From assembly GCA_038529265.1 (NCBI GenBank), contig JBCBDX010000005.1, positions 124,001 through 188,000 on the forward strand: DNA of 64,000 nucleotides. Reading direction: 5' to 3'. Shown piece after piece: positions 1 to 8,380 of the stretch. Each line of letters starts with the position of its first letter. Position 1 is the first letter of the stretch. Under the pieces are notes generated by a model that did not search any database, was not told the origin of the DNA, and saw only the letters and a program-made list of their open reading frames with translations. The position numbers and the translations under genes are program-made. The DNA is from JBCBDX01 sp038529265. GTDB taxonomy: Bacteria > Pseudomonadota > Alphaproteobacteria > Rhizobiales > Rhizobiaceae.

Positions 1-189
1 GCCGTTGGTTCCCGCTATGTGGATAACTGGTGGCAAGCGATCCTGTGGGTTGCCAAGTTTATCCAGCAAGTCACGGACACGACCCAACGACAGGTCGAAA
101 CCCCTGGGATGCAGCTCCAAAAGACGTTCAATCTCCAGCGCCGCCTCTGATCGAACCGGTCGTTCATTGTTCGGTTTCGATGCGCTCAC
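1..189 (-). CDS. folC: Bifunctional folylpolyglutamate/dihydrofolate synthase, N-terminal fragment
   Basis: Only the first 63 codons are inside the window; the gene runs off the left edge. It starts with GTG at 187-189, 12 bases after the accD stop. The fragment has the FolC N-terminus, including a segment ending in IHIAGTNG, the beginning of the ATP-binding GTNGKGS loop, exactly at the window edge. FolC adds glutamates to folates and, in many bacteria, also makes dihydrofolate from dihydropteroate. It is the last visible member of the trpF-trpB-trpA-accD-folC run typical of alphaproteobacteria. The call is firm for a fragment; whether the rest of the gene is intact cannot be seen. Confidence 0.85.
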   Translation of the reverse strand, partial: MSASKPNNERPVRSEAALEIERLLELHPRGFDLSLGRVRDLLDKLGNPQDRLPPVIHIAGTNG

Positions 190-201
190 GATATAGGCTG
201 C

Positions 202-1200
202 TTAGAAACTCGGAGACGGTTTTTGGCCGCCATCATCAGATACGGCCACGTCCGTGCCTGGCTCCTGCACAATTTCCACAACTGCAGAGGTGTCTTCGCC
301 GCTGGTGCTACCGGCCTCGCTTTCAACACCTTCCACCGCTGCCTCTTCCACCGGTGTGTTTAAAAGCATACGCAAAAGCCGCGCTATGGTTGGGCGCAAC
401 TCCGGGCGCGGCACCACCATGTCGACCATGCCATGATCAAGAAGGTATTCAGCACGCTGGAAGCCTTCCGGCAATTTTTCGCGGATGGTCTGTTCGATTA
501 CTCGTGCACCGGCAAAACCGATCACTGAACCAGGCTCGGCAATATGAATGTCACCCAGCATTGCGTATGATGCGGAAACACCGCCAGTCGTCGGGTTGGT
601 CAAAACCACAATATAGGGAAGACCGGCTTCCTTAAGCATCTCCACCGCAACGGTCGTGCGCGGCAATTGCATGAGAGACAAAATCCCCTCCTGCATCCGC
701 GCGCCGCCGGATTGGGCAAACAGGATCATTGGGCAGTTCTTTTCGATCGCTGTTTCAAAGCCCTTGATGATCGCTTCGCCTGCCGCCATGCCAAGAGACC
801 CGCCCATGAACGCGAAATCATGCAAAGTGGTGACAACATCCATACCTTCAAGCTTGCCAGTGGCGTTGATGATGGAATCGTCCAATCCGGTTTTCTGCCG
901 GTTTTCGCGCAATCGATCCGTGTATTTTTTCTGGTCGCGGAACTTGAGCGGGTCCTGCACCACTTCCGGATTTGTGATGACCTGAAAATCACCATCATCA
1001 TAAAAGTGTGTCAGCCGCTGCATGGCCGGGATTTTCATATGGTAACCGGAACCAGGGATCACCCATTGATTGTCTTCAACATCCCTGTGAAACACCATTT
1101 CGCCGCTCTCCGGACATTTGATCCAGAGGTTTTCAGGCGTTTCTCGGCGGCCCATCAGCGTATCGAGACGCGGGCGCACATAATCAGTGATCCAGTTCAT
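202..1200 (-). CDS. accD: Acetyl-CoA carboxylase carboxyltransferase subunit beta
   Basis: 332 residues. This is the beta half of the carboxyltransferase that moves a carboxyl group from biotin-BCCP to acetyl-CoA, making malonyl-CoA for fatty acid synthesis. The body matches AccD, with GGxLGMAAGEAI and QSGGARMQEG motifs of the crotonase-like fold. The N-terminal four-cysteine zinc ribbon known from E. coli AccD is eroded: only C29 remains (LWIKCPESG, then WVIPGSGYHM where the second CxxC would be). The last ~45 residues are an acidic, low-complexity tail. ATG start with GGGAAG upstream. It lies between trpA and folC on the same strand. Confidence 0.97.
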   Translation of the reverse strand: MNWITDYVRPRLDTLMGRRETPENLWIKCPESGEMVFHRDVEDNQWVIPGSGYHMKIPAMQRLTHFYDDGDFQVITNPEVVQDPLKFRDQKKYTDRLRENRQKTGLDDSIINATGKLEGMDVVTTLHDFAFMGGSLGMAAGEAIIKGFETAIEKNCPMILFAQSGGARMQEGILSLMQLPRTTVAVEMLKEAGLPYIVVLTNPTTGGVSASYAMLGDIHIAEPGSVIGFAGARVIEQTIREKLPEGFQRAEYLLDHGMVDMVVPRPELRPTIARLLRMLLNTPVEEAAVEGVESEAGSTSGEDTSAVVEIVQEPGTDVAVSDDGGQKPSPSF

Positions 1201-1233
1201 ATATAACTTCCCGTTTTTCCCTATGTGGCGGGA

Positions 1234-2073
1234 CTATTCGGCAGCTTCAAGACGCGCGACCCGCACGCCTTGCGCCAAACCGGCCACAAAGGTGGAAACT
1301 GCATTGACGGTATCAGCCGTTGCGTTGCCGTCTTGGTCAAGTGATGTGGCCACCGCGTTTACGATAGCGGTCCCTACGACCACACCATCGGCATCACGTC
1401 CGATGGTGGCCGCCTGTTGCGCCGTCTTGACACCAAATCCGACGCACACCGGTAGGTTTGTGTGGCCTTTGATCCGGTTGACCGCCTCAGCCACGGCGTC
1501 CGTGTTGGCAATGGCAGAGCCGGTAATGCCTGTCATCGAAACATAGTAGACAAAGCCGGAAGTGTTCTCGAGCACCGCGGGCAGGCGTTTGTCATCAGTC
1601 GTCGGCGTGGCCAAGCGAATGAAAGAAACACCTTGCGCAAGAGCTGGAATGCACAATTCATTGTCCATCTCTGGCGGCAAATCGACGACGATCAAACCAT
1701 CGATCCCCGAAGCCTTGGCATCGACCAGAAACTGATCCACGCCGTAGATATAAATCGGGTTGTAATAACCCATCAAAACGATCGGTGTATCAACGTCAGC
1801 TTCGCGAAAAGCCTTTGCCATCGCCAGTGTCTTTTCGAGCGTCATGCCGCCTTTGAGCGCGCGTTGTCCCGCCATCTGGATCGCCGGACCGTCAGCCATC
1901 GGATCGGAAAAAGGCATGCCCAACTCGATGATATCAGCGCCGGCCTCAGGCAACGCCTTCATGATCTCAAGCGACGTTTCCACGTCAGGATCACCTCCCA
2001 TGAAATAGGTGACCAATGCCGGTCGGTTGTCATCGGCAAGGCGTGTAAAAAGCGTGTCAAAGCGGTTGGTCAT
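1234..2073 (-). CDS. trpA: Tryptophan synthase alpha chain
   Basis: 279 residues, usual length. It cleaves indole-3-glycerol phosphate to indole and glyceraldehyde-3-phosphate and channels indole to TrpB. The sequence shows the TIM-barrel signatures: the catalytic glutamate in IIELGMPFSDPMADGPAIQ near residue 50, the second catalytic acid in GLIVVDLPPE, and the phosphate-binding loops near CVGFGVKT and ADGVVVGTAIV. The ATG is 5 bases after the trpB stop, so the two are probably translationally coupled. It is followed by accD in the same direction. Confidence 0.98.
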   Translation of the reverse strand: MTNRFDTLFTRLADDNRPALVTYFMGGDPDVETSLEIMKALPEAGADIIELGMPFSDPMADGPAIQMAGQRALKGGMTLEKTLAMAKAFREADVDTPIVLMGYYNPIYIYGVDQFLVDAKASGIDGLIVVDLPPEMDNELCIPALAQGVSFIRLATPTTDDKRLPAVLENTSGFVYYVSMTGITGSAIANTDAVAEAVNRIKGHTNLPVCVGFGVKTAQQAATIGRDADGVVVGTAIVNAVATSLDQDGNATADTVNAVSTFVAGLAQGVRVARLEAAE

Positions 2074-2078
2074 GGCGA

Positions 2079-3299
2079 TTACATCTCATGCCCGAGGATT
2101 TTACCGACGGTGAAGACGTCCTTGTCGCCACGACCGCACAAATTCATCACGATGATCTGGTCTTTGCCCATGGTGGGCGCACGCTTGACGACTTCGGCCA
2201 GCGCATGGCTCGGTTCCAGTGCAGGAATGATGCCTTCGATCCGGCAAAGCAACTGGAACGCTTCCAGCGCTGCATCATCCATGCAGGGAACATATTCAAC
2301 ACGGCCGGTGTCTTTCAGGAAGGAGTGCTCCGGGCCAATGCCCGGATAATCGAGGCCAGCAGAAATTGAGTGACCTTCTTCAATCTGCCCGTCAGTATCT
2401 TGCAGCAGATACGTGCGGTTGCCATGCAAGACACCGGGCGAACCCGCCGTGAGCGACGCGCAGTGCTCATCAGAGTTCAAACCCTTGCCGCCCGCTTCCA
2501 CGCCCACAATCTGCACATCCTTATCGTCAAGGAATGGGTGGAACAGGCCAATGGCATTGGAGCCGCCGCCTACGGCTGCGATGATCATATCAGGTAATCG
2601 ACCTTCAATTTCCATCAGCTGCTCTTTGGTTTCGGCGCCGATCACCGACTGGAACTCGCGAACCATTTCCGGATAGGGGTGCGGACCGGCTGCTGTACCG
2701 ATCAGATAATAGGTGCTTTCAACATTGGTTACCCAATCTCGCAGCGCTTCATTCATCGCGTCCTTGAGCGTGCCATTGCCGGACGTCACGGGCGTAACTT
2801 CCGCGCCCAGCAGCTTCATGCGGAAAACATTGGGTGCCTGCCGGTCAATATCGGTCGCGCCCATGTAAACATGACATGGGAAACCAAAGCGCGCCGCGAC
2901 TGTCGCCGATGCCACGCCATGCTGTCCCGCGCCGGTTTCAGCGATGATCCGTGTTTTCCCCATGCGTTTCGCAAGCAGGATTTGACCCAGGCAATTGTTG
3001 ATCTTGTGTGAACCGGTATGGTTCAGCTCATCACGCTTGAAGTAGATCTTCGCGCCGCCCAAATGCTCTGTCAGCCGTTCAGCAAAGTAAATAGGCGACG
3101 GACGACCCGTATAATGCTTGTTGAGATGAGCGAGCTCGGCCTGAAACTCAGGATCGGTCTTGGCCTTTTCCCACTCTTCCTGCAGATCAAGGATCAGCGG
3201 CATCAGCGTTTCAGCGACAAAGCGGCCGCCAAAAATGCCGAACATACCGTTTTCATCCGGTCCGGTGCGGAATGAATTGGGTGGCAAAATCTGGTTCAC
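2079..3299 (-). CDS. trpB: Tryptophan synthase beta chain
   Basis: 406 residues from the preferred start. PLP enzyme joining indole and serine to give tryptophan. The PLP lysine lies in the ELNHTGSHKINN segment, and the phosphate-binding glycine loop is the AAVGGGSNAIG segment. The GTG at 3297-3299 is chosen because GGGAG sits seven bases upstream; a TTG at 3305 in the same frame would overlap that site. Downstream trpA follows after 5 bases; upstream trpF is separated by about 60 bases, enough for a separate promoter, though none is clear. Confidence 0.97.
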   Translation of the reverse strand: MNQILPPNSFRTGPDENGMFGIFGGRFVAETLMPLILDLQEEWEKAKTDPEFQAELAHLNKHYTGRPSPIYFAERLTEHLGGAKIYFKRDELNHTGSHKINNCLGQILLAKRMGKTRIIAETGAGQHGVASATVAARFGFPCHVYMGATDIDRQAPNVFRMKLLGAEVTPVTSGNGTLKDAMNEALRDWVTNVESTYYLIGTAAGPHPYPEMVREFQSVIGAETKEQLMEIEGRLPDMIIAAVGGGSNAIGLFHPFLDDKDVQIVGVEAGGKGLNSDEHCASLTAGSPGVLHGNRTYLLQDTDGQIEEGHSISAGLDYPGIGPEHSFLKDTGRVEYVPCMDDAALEAFQLLCRIEGIIPALEPSHALAEVVKRAPTMGKDQIIVMNLCGRGDKDVFTVGKILGHEM

Positions 3300-3363
3300 G
3301 AGCAAACTCCCTCACGTGCGAGAGGGCGGTGTAGCGTGGCGGCGCGCCAAGAGCAATGCGCGA

Positions 3364-3999
3364 TCAGGCCGCGGCGACCGCTTTGAAGAAAGCTTTGATT
3401 TTTCCGATGTCTTTGACGCCCGGCCCGCTTTCAACGCCTGATGAAAGATCAAGCGCTGGCGCGCCCGCAGCAATTGCCTGCGTGACATTATCGGCATCCA
3501 CACCACCGGACAGTAGGTAGTCCATTCCCGTTGGCATTTTGGTTAGGATCGACCAGTCAAACGATACCGCATTGCCGCCCGGCAAATCCGACCCCTTTGG
3601 TGGTTTGGCATCGAGCAAAAAACGATCTGTAATGCCGCGATAGGCATCAAGTTTTGCAAGATCATCAAGGTGGGAAACGGAAAATGCCTTCCATGTTTCA
3701 CGTGAATGGCGTGCCTTGACTTCATTTACGCGTTCCGGCGTTTCCTTGCCATGCAGCTGCAGGATTTGTGGTTTGGCGACTGAAACGATCTCATCCAGAA
3801 AAGCGCTGTCGGCATCAACCGTAACTGCCACGGTTTTAAGACCCAAGCTCTCGGCATGCGCCATCAAATCAGCAGCCAGCGCGACGGAGACATTGCGGGG
3901 TGATTTTTCAAAGAAGATAAACCCGGCATGCGTGCCGCCATTTTCGGCAACGGCGCTGATGGTTTCCTTCGTTGAAAGCCCGCAGATTTTTATGTCCAT
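3364..3999 (-). CDS. trpF: Phosphoribosylanthranilate isomerase
   Basis: About 211 residues. It performs the Amadori rearrangement of phosphoribosylanthranilate, the third step of tryptophan synthesis. The conserved start IKICGLSTKE (catalytic cysteine in KICG), the VTVDAD strand with the general acid aspartate, LQLHGKE, and the phosphate-binding LSGGVDADNV and LDLSSGVESGPGVKD loops are all present. The ATG at 3999 matches where the family begins; a TTG two codons upstream is also open. It belongs to the trpFBA-accD-folC run. Confidence 0.97.
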   Translation of the reverse strand: MDIKICGLSTKETISAVAENGGTHAGFIFFEKSPRNVSVALAADLMAHAESLGLKTVAVTVDADSAFLDEIVSVAKPQILQLHGKETPERVNEVKARHSRETWKAFSVSHLDDLAKLDAYRGITDRFLLDAKPPKGSDLPGGNAVSFDWSILTKMPTGMDYLLSGGVDADNVTQAIAAGAPALDLSSGVESGPGVKDIGKIKAFFKAVAAA

Positions 4000-4026
4000 G
4001 GTCAAATGCTCTGGCCTATCGGGTGA

Positions 4027-4773
4027 TCAACTAAACTCAATCGCCTGCAGCTTGTTGCCGTTTCGTTTGAGCCACTGTTTGCACCGTTTGGTGTCAGGAC
4101 ACAATTCCTCGCACAGTGCCCAGAATTTTGAGCCGTGGTTCATTTCACGCAAATGGGCGCACTCATGCGCGACCAAATAGTTGATCACCGACGGTGGCGC
4201 CATCATGATGCGCCACGAAAACGAAAGCGCGCCATCTGATGTGCATGAGCCCCACCGGCTTGTCGTATCGCGATAACGAACGGATTTCACTTTGCGCCCA
4301 ACCTTGCCCGCATGGTGGGCGACCAGCGCATCAATATCACATTTGGCCTCATTCTTGAGGAAGTCAGCGACGCGGCGGGGCAAAAACCGCTCATCCCCAC
4401 GCACAACCAACTGCGGAGCATCATCTAAAGATCGGATTTCTGTGACGCCACGCCCGGTTTCATGCACGATCAGGTGATTTATTCCCCTGATTGGAAGCTT
4501 GATGCCTGCGCGCACTTGGGGGCGATCAGGTTGCTTGGCGATTTGGGTCTCCAACCATCCCGCATGGCGCTCAATGAAATCATTGACGCTGCGCGCGGAC
4601 GCACCAATCGGCACCGTGATGGAAACACCGCGATTACCGGGTTGGACGCGCATCGTCAGGCGTTTGGCGCGGGCGTTCTCGCGCACACTCACAGGGACGG
4701 TGCGCCCCGCAACCGACAGTTCGTTCGGAAAATCGGTGGTGGAAACACTCTTTCTGGCGAAGGCAAAAACCAT
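4027..4773 (-). CDS. YgjP-like zinc metallopeptidase (DUF45/M48-related)
   Basis: About 248 residues. The C-terminal third has the zinc motif HECAHLREMNHGSKFW, i.e. HExxH followed by a third histidine, and the RYRDTTSRWGSCTSDG segment typical of YgjP/DUF45 proteins. These are predicted soluble peptidases; the substrate is not established. The reading frame opens at a TTG (4800), but that codon directly abuts a strong terminator hairpin, so the ATG at 4773 is taken as the start. No clear ribosome site is seen for either. It precedes trpF on the same strand with 27 bases between them. Confidence 0.82.
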   Translation of the reverse strand: MVFAFARKSVSTTDFPNELSVAGRTVPVSVRENARAKRLTMRVQPGNRGVSITVPIGASARSVNDFIERHAGWLETQIAKQPDRPQVRAGIKLPIRGINHLIVHETGRGVTEIRSLDDAPQLVVRGDERFLPRRVADFLKNEAKCDIDALVAHHAGKVGRKVKSVRYRDTTSRWGSCTSDGALSFSWRIMMAPPSVINYLVAHECAHLREMNHGSKFWALCEELCPDTKRCKQWLKRNGNKLQAIEFS

Positions 4774-4800
4774 GGGGAAGATGTAGGCGATTCTTGGCAA

Positions 4801-4840
4801 ACAAAAAAGAAAGACCGGGCGCGAGGTAGCCCGGTCTTTT
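4801..4840 (-). terminator. Intrinsic terminator (minus strand)
   Basis: An 11-bp perfect stem (AAAGACCGGGC at 4810-4820 and its complement at 4829-4839) with an 8-base loop. Read on the minus strand it is followed by TTTCTTTTTT. It probably ends transcription of the alpha/beta hydrolase gene located at 5018-5797, and lies directly upstream of the YgjP-like gene, so it could also act as an attenuator. Confidence 0.8.
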
Positions 4841-4909
4841 AAACACTCGCCTGGATGAGGAAACAGGCTGAGGTTTGTTTGTCTTTTGTTATTTTAGACT
4901 ATGACTTGC

Positions 4910-4947
4910 TTGTGTGGCTAAAGTGGTAGCGGTTTTGGGCCACACAA
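4910..4947. repeat. Palindromic intergenic element of rhizobial type
   Basis: A 9-bp perfect stem (TTGTGTGGC / GCCACACAA) encloses a 20-base core containing AAGTGGTAGCGGTTTTGG. The core resembles the widespread Rhizobiales palindromes in which AAAAGTG and CGGTTTT flank the centre. It lies in the gap between the hydrolase stop and the terminator, where such elements are usually found. Only one copy was noticed in this window. Assignment to the family is from memory of the motif, not from a search. Confidence 0.55.
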
Positions 4948-5017
4948 CCTCCACTCCAATCTCAACCACCTAAACCTCTGAAAAACAATTGTTTTCTGGC
5001 ATCTTAAATTTTCGTAA

Positions 5018-5797
5018 TCATGCCTTTTTGACACGCTCAACCAGCGAAAGCGTGCATCTGGCAATCAAATCGAGGTCTTCTTGTCGCGACAGGCGGTGAT
5101 CCCCGTCGTTAACGAAGCTGATAGATGCATCATCCTTGGACAAAAGTTCAAAAAGCCGTTGCGCGTGCTGCCAAGGCACGTCGGGATCCGCCTTGCCCTG
5201 AATAATCTGCACGGGACAGTAGGTATCAAGGCTGCCTGTCATCACACGGTTTTTGCGCCCATCTTCAAAAAGCACCTTGGTGAAACGGTTTGGCTCGGGG
5301 CCATAAGGTGTCGGCTCTTCAAAATAGCCGTTTTGCTCCAAATCAGCCTTTTCTGAGTCCGTGAGCTCTGGCTCCATCAGCTCGACGGTGAAGTCAGGAG
5401 CTGGTGCAAGCAGGAGCAGACCAGCGATCAGGTCGTTTTCGCCACCCGTGTTGAGTTCCTGTACCATGCGCAGGGCGATCCATGCGCCCATGGACGAACC
5501 AATCAGGATTTGCGCGCCATTGGCTGACGCTTGTTTGAAAACGGCCAATGCCTCGCCAAGCCATTTGGAAATCGTCCCGTCCAAAAAGTCACCCCCGCTT
5601 TCGCCATGGCCTGAATAGTCAAATCGGGTGGATTGCAGGTCATTTTCAGCGGCCAGCGCCTCCATGCACAGCGCCTTGGTGCCAGCCATGTCGGAGCGAT
5701 AGCCGCCCAACCAAAACAGACCCGGCGCTTGGCCGTCCACTTTTTTGATAGCGATATCAGCATCGCCAACTGTCAATTTTTGGCTGATTGCCGCCAT
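5018..5797 (-). CDS. Alpha/beta hydrolase
   Basis: About 259 residues. The fold is indicated by FWLGGYRSDMAGTKA near the N-terminus (oxyanion region), STRFDYSGHGESGG, the nucleophile elbow GSSMGAW, and a late GDHRLS motif carrying the catalytic histidine. It resembles serine hydrolases of the palmitoyl-thioesterase/ABHD10 type; the substrate is unknown. The ATG at 5797 is preferred over 5824 because GGGGAG lies just upstream. It is divergent from infC, and followed by the palindromic element and terminator at 4801-4947. Confidence 0.82.
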   Translation of the reverse strand: MAAISQKLTVGDADIAIKKVDGQAPGLFWLGGYRSDMAGTKALCMEALAAENDLQSTRFDYSGHGESGGDFLDGTISKWLGEALAVFKQASANGAQILIGSSMGAWIALRMVQELNTGGENDLIAGLLLLAPAPDFTVELMEPELTDSEKADLEQNGYFEEPTPYGPEPNRFTKVLFEDGRKNRVMTGSLDTYCPVQIIQGKADPDVPWQHAQRLFELLSKDDASISFVNDGDHRLSRQEDLDLIARCTLSLVERVKKA

Positions 5798-5868
5798 GAA
5801 TTGCTCCCCAATGATGTGTTGCAAGATGATGTCATGGAAATTGATGATTTATTCAAGCGGGCATGCTA

Positions 5869-5902
5869 TTGACTCGGCGCGGGCAATCCCGACATAGCCC
5901 GC
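5869..5902 (+). promoter_or_regulatory. Possible infC promoter with overlapping hairpin
   Basis: TTGACT at 5869-5874 is followed after 17 bases by ACATAG at 5892-5897, a plausible but weak sigma-70 pair. A GC-rich inverted repeat (GCGGGC at 5879-5884 and GCCCGC at 5897-5902) overlaps it. It lies 27 bases before the infC start codon. The assignment is tentative. Confidence 0.3.
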
Positions 5903-5929
5903 GAGGAAATTACACAGGAGTAAACGACC

Positions 5930-6466
5930 ATTCGCCGTCCATTCAGAGCACCCCCACCGCAGAAATCCGGCCCACCCGCAAACCGCGACATTCGCGAGCC
6001 ACAAGTTCAACTCATAACGGCCGACGGTGACAATCAGGGTGTTATCGATACAAGAGACGCCCTTCGCATGGCGGAGGAAGCCAGTCTCGATCTCGTTCTC
6101 ATCTCTCCAAACGCCAAGCCACCTGTCGCCAAGATCCTTGATCTGGGCAAGCTGAAGTATGAGCAGCAGAAGAAACAGGCCGCGGCGCGCAAAAAGCAGA
6201 AGACCGTCGAAGTCAAAGAAGTGAAAATGCGACCCAATATCGACACGCATGATTATGATGTGAAGATGAAGGCCGTGCATCGTTTCTTCGAAGCCGGCGA
6301 CAAGGTCAAAGTGACCCTGCGCTTCCGTGGCCGCGAAATGGCCCACCAGCAATTGGGCATGGAACTGCTCAAACGCGTAAAAGAAGATGTGCAAGACATC
6401 TCAAAGGTGGAAGCCGAACCGAAGCTCGAAGGTCGTCAGATGATGATGGTACTCGCGCCGAAATAG
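5930..6466 (+). CDS. infC: Translation initiation factor IF-3
   Basis: 178 residues. IF-3 binds the 30S subunit, keeps it apart from 50S and checks initiator tRNA pairing. The start is taken as the rare codon ATT at 5930, with AGGAG nine bases upstream; this keeps the conserved N-domain (DIREPQVQLITADGDNQGV). The first ATG (6068) would delete that domain. Use of a rare ATU-type start is a known feature of infC and underlies its autoregulation, since IF-3 discriminates against such codons. The C-domain (KEVKMRPNIDTHDYDVKMKA) is intact. Unusually far (about 5.5 kb) from rpmI-rplT. Confidence 0.95.
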   Translation: MRRPFRAPPPQKSGPPANRDIREPQVQLITADGDNQGVIDTRDALRMAEEASLDLVLISPNAKPPVAKILDLGKLKYEQQKKQAAARKKQKTVEVKEVKMRPNIDTHDYDVKMKAVHRFFEAGDKVKVTLRFRGREMAHQQLGMELLKRVKEDVQDISKVEAEPKLEGRQMMMVLAPK

Positions 6467-6494
6467 ATTTTTGGTGCGTTTAAGGTTTGTGAAA

Positions 6495-6520
6495 GCGGGT
6501 CCGTAAGGGCCCGTTTTTTG
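6495..6520 (+). terminator. Intrinsic terminator after infC
   Basis: Stem GCGGGTCC (6495-6502) and GGGCCCGT (6507-6514), loop GTAA, followed by a run of six T. It is 29 bases after the infC stop and ends the infC transcript. Confidence 0.85.
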
Positions 6521-6632
6521 TTTTAAAGGGGGTGGATTTGAGCTTGAAGCGTCTAGTGCAGTGCCCAGTGTATTTTGGCGAATGTCTGATCATTAAAGAC
6601 CCAACGTCTTTGTGGCAGGACCGTGGGTAGGC

Positions 6633-7484
6633 TCATAAGAATGACGGGCTTTCATATTGCTGGTACTCATATGGTGCTTTAGCGTTGACGTATCCGCTCA
6701 GCCGTTTCTCGAACAATACCCGGTCATGCCCGTGTTGACTTTCAGGCGAGGGAAGTTCCGGGTTCATATCGCGCGCATATTCGAGACTTGAAAGTTTATC
6801 CCTTTGGTCGAAAAGTGCCGGAAGGAAGTTCTCGAAGGTGCCAACTTCGATTACGTTGTGACGGTGCCAGGCCGCGAAAAACTCCGGGCCAAACGCTCCG
6901 GTGATCCGCTTATTGATGATACGGGCGACAGGGTTGTTGCCGGTCGCCCCAATAACAATCTCGTATTGGTAACTAACCCCGACGTGCCGTCCATCCTCGA
7001 AGACATCCTTGAAGTTGATGCGCAGCATCATGACCGGACCGATGAACGGCAGCGCTTTGCCCATGGCCCAGCCATCGGGACCGACGTAGAAAACCTTCAG
7101 TTTGCTGTCGACCGGGTACTTCCACCCATATCGCTCGTATTGCATGGCTTCGCGAATGTGGATGCTACACCCTGTTTTCGCGACACCGCCTGGGCCAAGA
7201 GCGCCTGACAGTTCGGCACTATGGTGGTCTATCGGATGCCAAAGCCAATATCCCGGCACTAGCTTTCCTTCGTAGCCGGGAACATCTCTCAGCCGAACCT
7301 TCAGGCGCGGGAAGTTTTGGAACCACCACGCGATCATCTCGGCCGAAGCACCGCGTAACAGGGCGTGGTTCAGCACGACACAGAACTGACCGTTGTCGTT
7401 TTGATGGATGTCGAAATAAGACGAAGAAACCGGCTTGAGACTCCAGCCAAAATCGCGTTCCGCTGGCATTGTCAATTTCGTCAT
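6633..7484 (-). CDS. PhlG-like (DAPG hydrolase family) C-C bond hydrolase
   Basis: 283 residues. It resembles the 2,4-diacetylphloroglucinol hydrolase PhlG, a zinc enzyme that splits an aryl-acyl carbon-carbon bond. Visible candidates for the metal site are the histidines of WHPIDHHS (residues 82-89), glutamate(s) of HIREAMQYE (109-117), and H209xxxE213 in WHRHNVIEVG, which mirror the His/Glu/His/Glu set described for PhlG. The native substrate cannot be told from sequence; phloroglucinol or other acylated phenolics are possible. ATG start with GGAGAC upstream. The Crp/Fnr-like gene lies 81 bases upstream on the same strand and may control it. Part of the accessory block between infC and rpmI. 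Confidence 0.65.
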   Translation of the reverse strand: MTKLTMPAERDFGWSLKPVSSSYFDIHQNDNGQFCVVLNHALLRGASAEMIAWWFQNFPRLKVRLRDVPGYEGKLVPGYWLWHPIDHHSAELSGALGPGGVAKTGCSIHIREAMQYERYGWKYPVDSKLKVFYVGPDGWAMGKALPFIGPVMMLRINFKDVFEDGRHVGVSYQYEIVIGATGNNPVARIINKRITGAFGPEFFAAWHRHNVIEVGTFENFLPALFDQRDKLSSLEYARDMNPELPSPESQHGHDRVLFEKRLSGYVNAKAPYEYQQYESPSFL

Positions 7485-7565
7485 TGCTTGTTTGTCTCCA
7501 GTTCAAAGCCTGTAGGTCAGTGTTTTGATGGTAGACAATCAGCGCGTTTCGGCGATGAACTTCGG

Positions 7566-8183
7566 TTAACTGGCCTTGGTCTTTCTTTGCCGCAGGAACC
7601 GAGAAAGACCCTGCGGCGTCATCCCTAGGAACCGGGCTATGTCTTTTTGCTGCACGGACCCGATTACGGTCTGATGATGTTGCTCAAGGAAACGATATCG
7701 CGTTTCGGTACGGCTAGAGGTTTTCGCGCAGATCAGCTCCTTTGCAAAGAGGTGCGCACTCATCATTTTCAGCCTGAGATAAGTCCCAAAAGATCCTCCC
7801 TCAATGTACTGCCGCCGGAAGAATTCATCGGGGATTGCAATACAGACAACATCGGTAAGGGCGATAAGGTCATCCGACGCAATGTCACGCGTCCAGGCAC
7901 TCGTGAGATTTGCACAGAAGTCTCCAGGCTCGAAGAAACGCGCAATTGTTGACACCCCATCATGATCGGTTTGTTCAGACGCGGCAACGCCTTGCGACAG
8001 AAATATCCAACTGTCCGCGACGCGGGCCTGATTTTGAATCTTGTCGCCCGCCTTGATTTGAAGATACTTGCACCGTTGGACGATCCATTCCCAAGTGATC
8101 GGGTCAATCGCAACTTCCAAGCGCTGGATGTCGGCTTTTAGGAGATTTATCGCTTTCCGTCCGACTTCCACACGTGACCTCAA
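7566..8183 (-). CDS. Crp/Fnr family transcriptional regulator
   Basis: About 205 residues with an N-terminal cyclic-nucleotide-type beta roll (GDKIQNQARVADSWIFLSQG, then ARFFEPGDF) and a C-terminal winged helix (SVQQKDIARFLGMTPQGLSRFLRQRK). The beta roll lacks the GELA...RSA cassette that binds cAMP in Crp, and there is no N-terminal cysteine cluster as in FNR, so the signal is unknown. The start is uncertain: TTG at 8183 or GTG at 8171, neither with a convincing ribosome site. It lies upstream of the PhlG-like hydrolase on the same strand, suggesting local regulation. Confidence 0.8.
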   Translation of the reverse strand: MRSRVEVGRKAINLLKADIQRLEVAIDPITWEWIVQRCKYLQIKAGDKIQNQARVADSWIFLSQGVAASEQTDHDGVSTIARFFEPGDFCANLTSAWTRDIASDDLIALTDVVCIAIPDEFFRRQYIEGGSFGTYLRLKMMSAHLFAKELICAKTSSRTETRYRFLEQHHQTVIGSVQQKDIARFLGMTPQGLSRFLRQRKTKAS

Positions 8184-8380
8184 AAGTTGCGCTCCTATAC
8201 TTAGCGCAAGCTACCAAGGCCCACGTGAGGTTGCCATTGTTAAACGAAACCACGTTTGCCATGATTTTGCTTCGCTCAACGCCACAACTGCACGAAGAGC
8301 GGGCCTTTCGCGCAAGAAATATAACAGGGGCTGTGTCCCCATAAGAGCCATTGGCGCCATGAAATTGACCGTAACAACCC

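Noticed and set aside
30..635. Long plus-strand open frames opposite folC and accD (also 667-1206 and similar shadows elsewhere)
   Set aside because: They lie on the complementary strand of firmly identified genes, have no recognisable domain or ribosome site, and their codon use is that of an antisense frame.
7526..7541. TGAT-N8-ATCA dyad between the Crp-like gene and the PhlG-like gene
   Set aside because: Spacing does not match FNR (N4) or Crp (N6) sites and short dyads of this size are common by chance.
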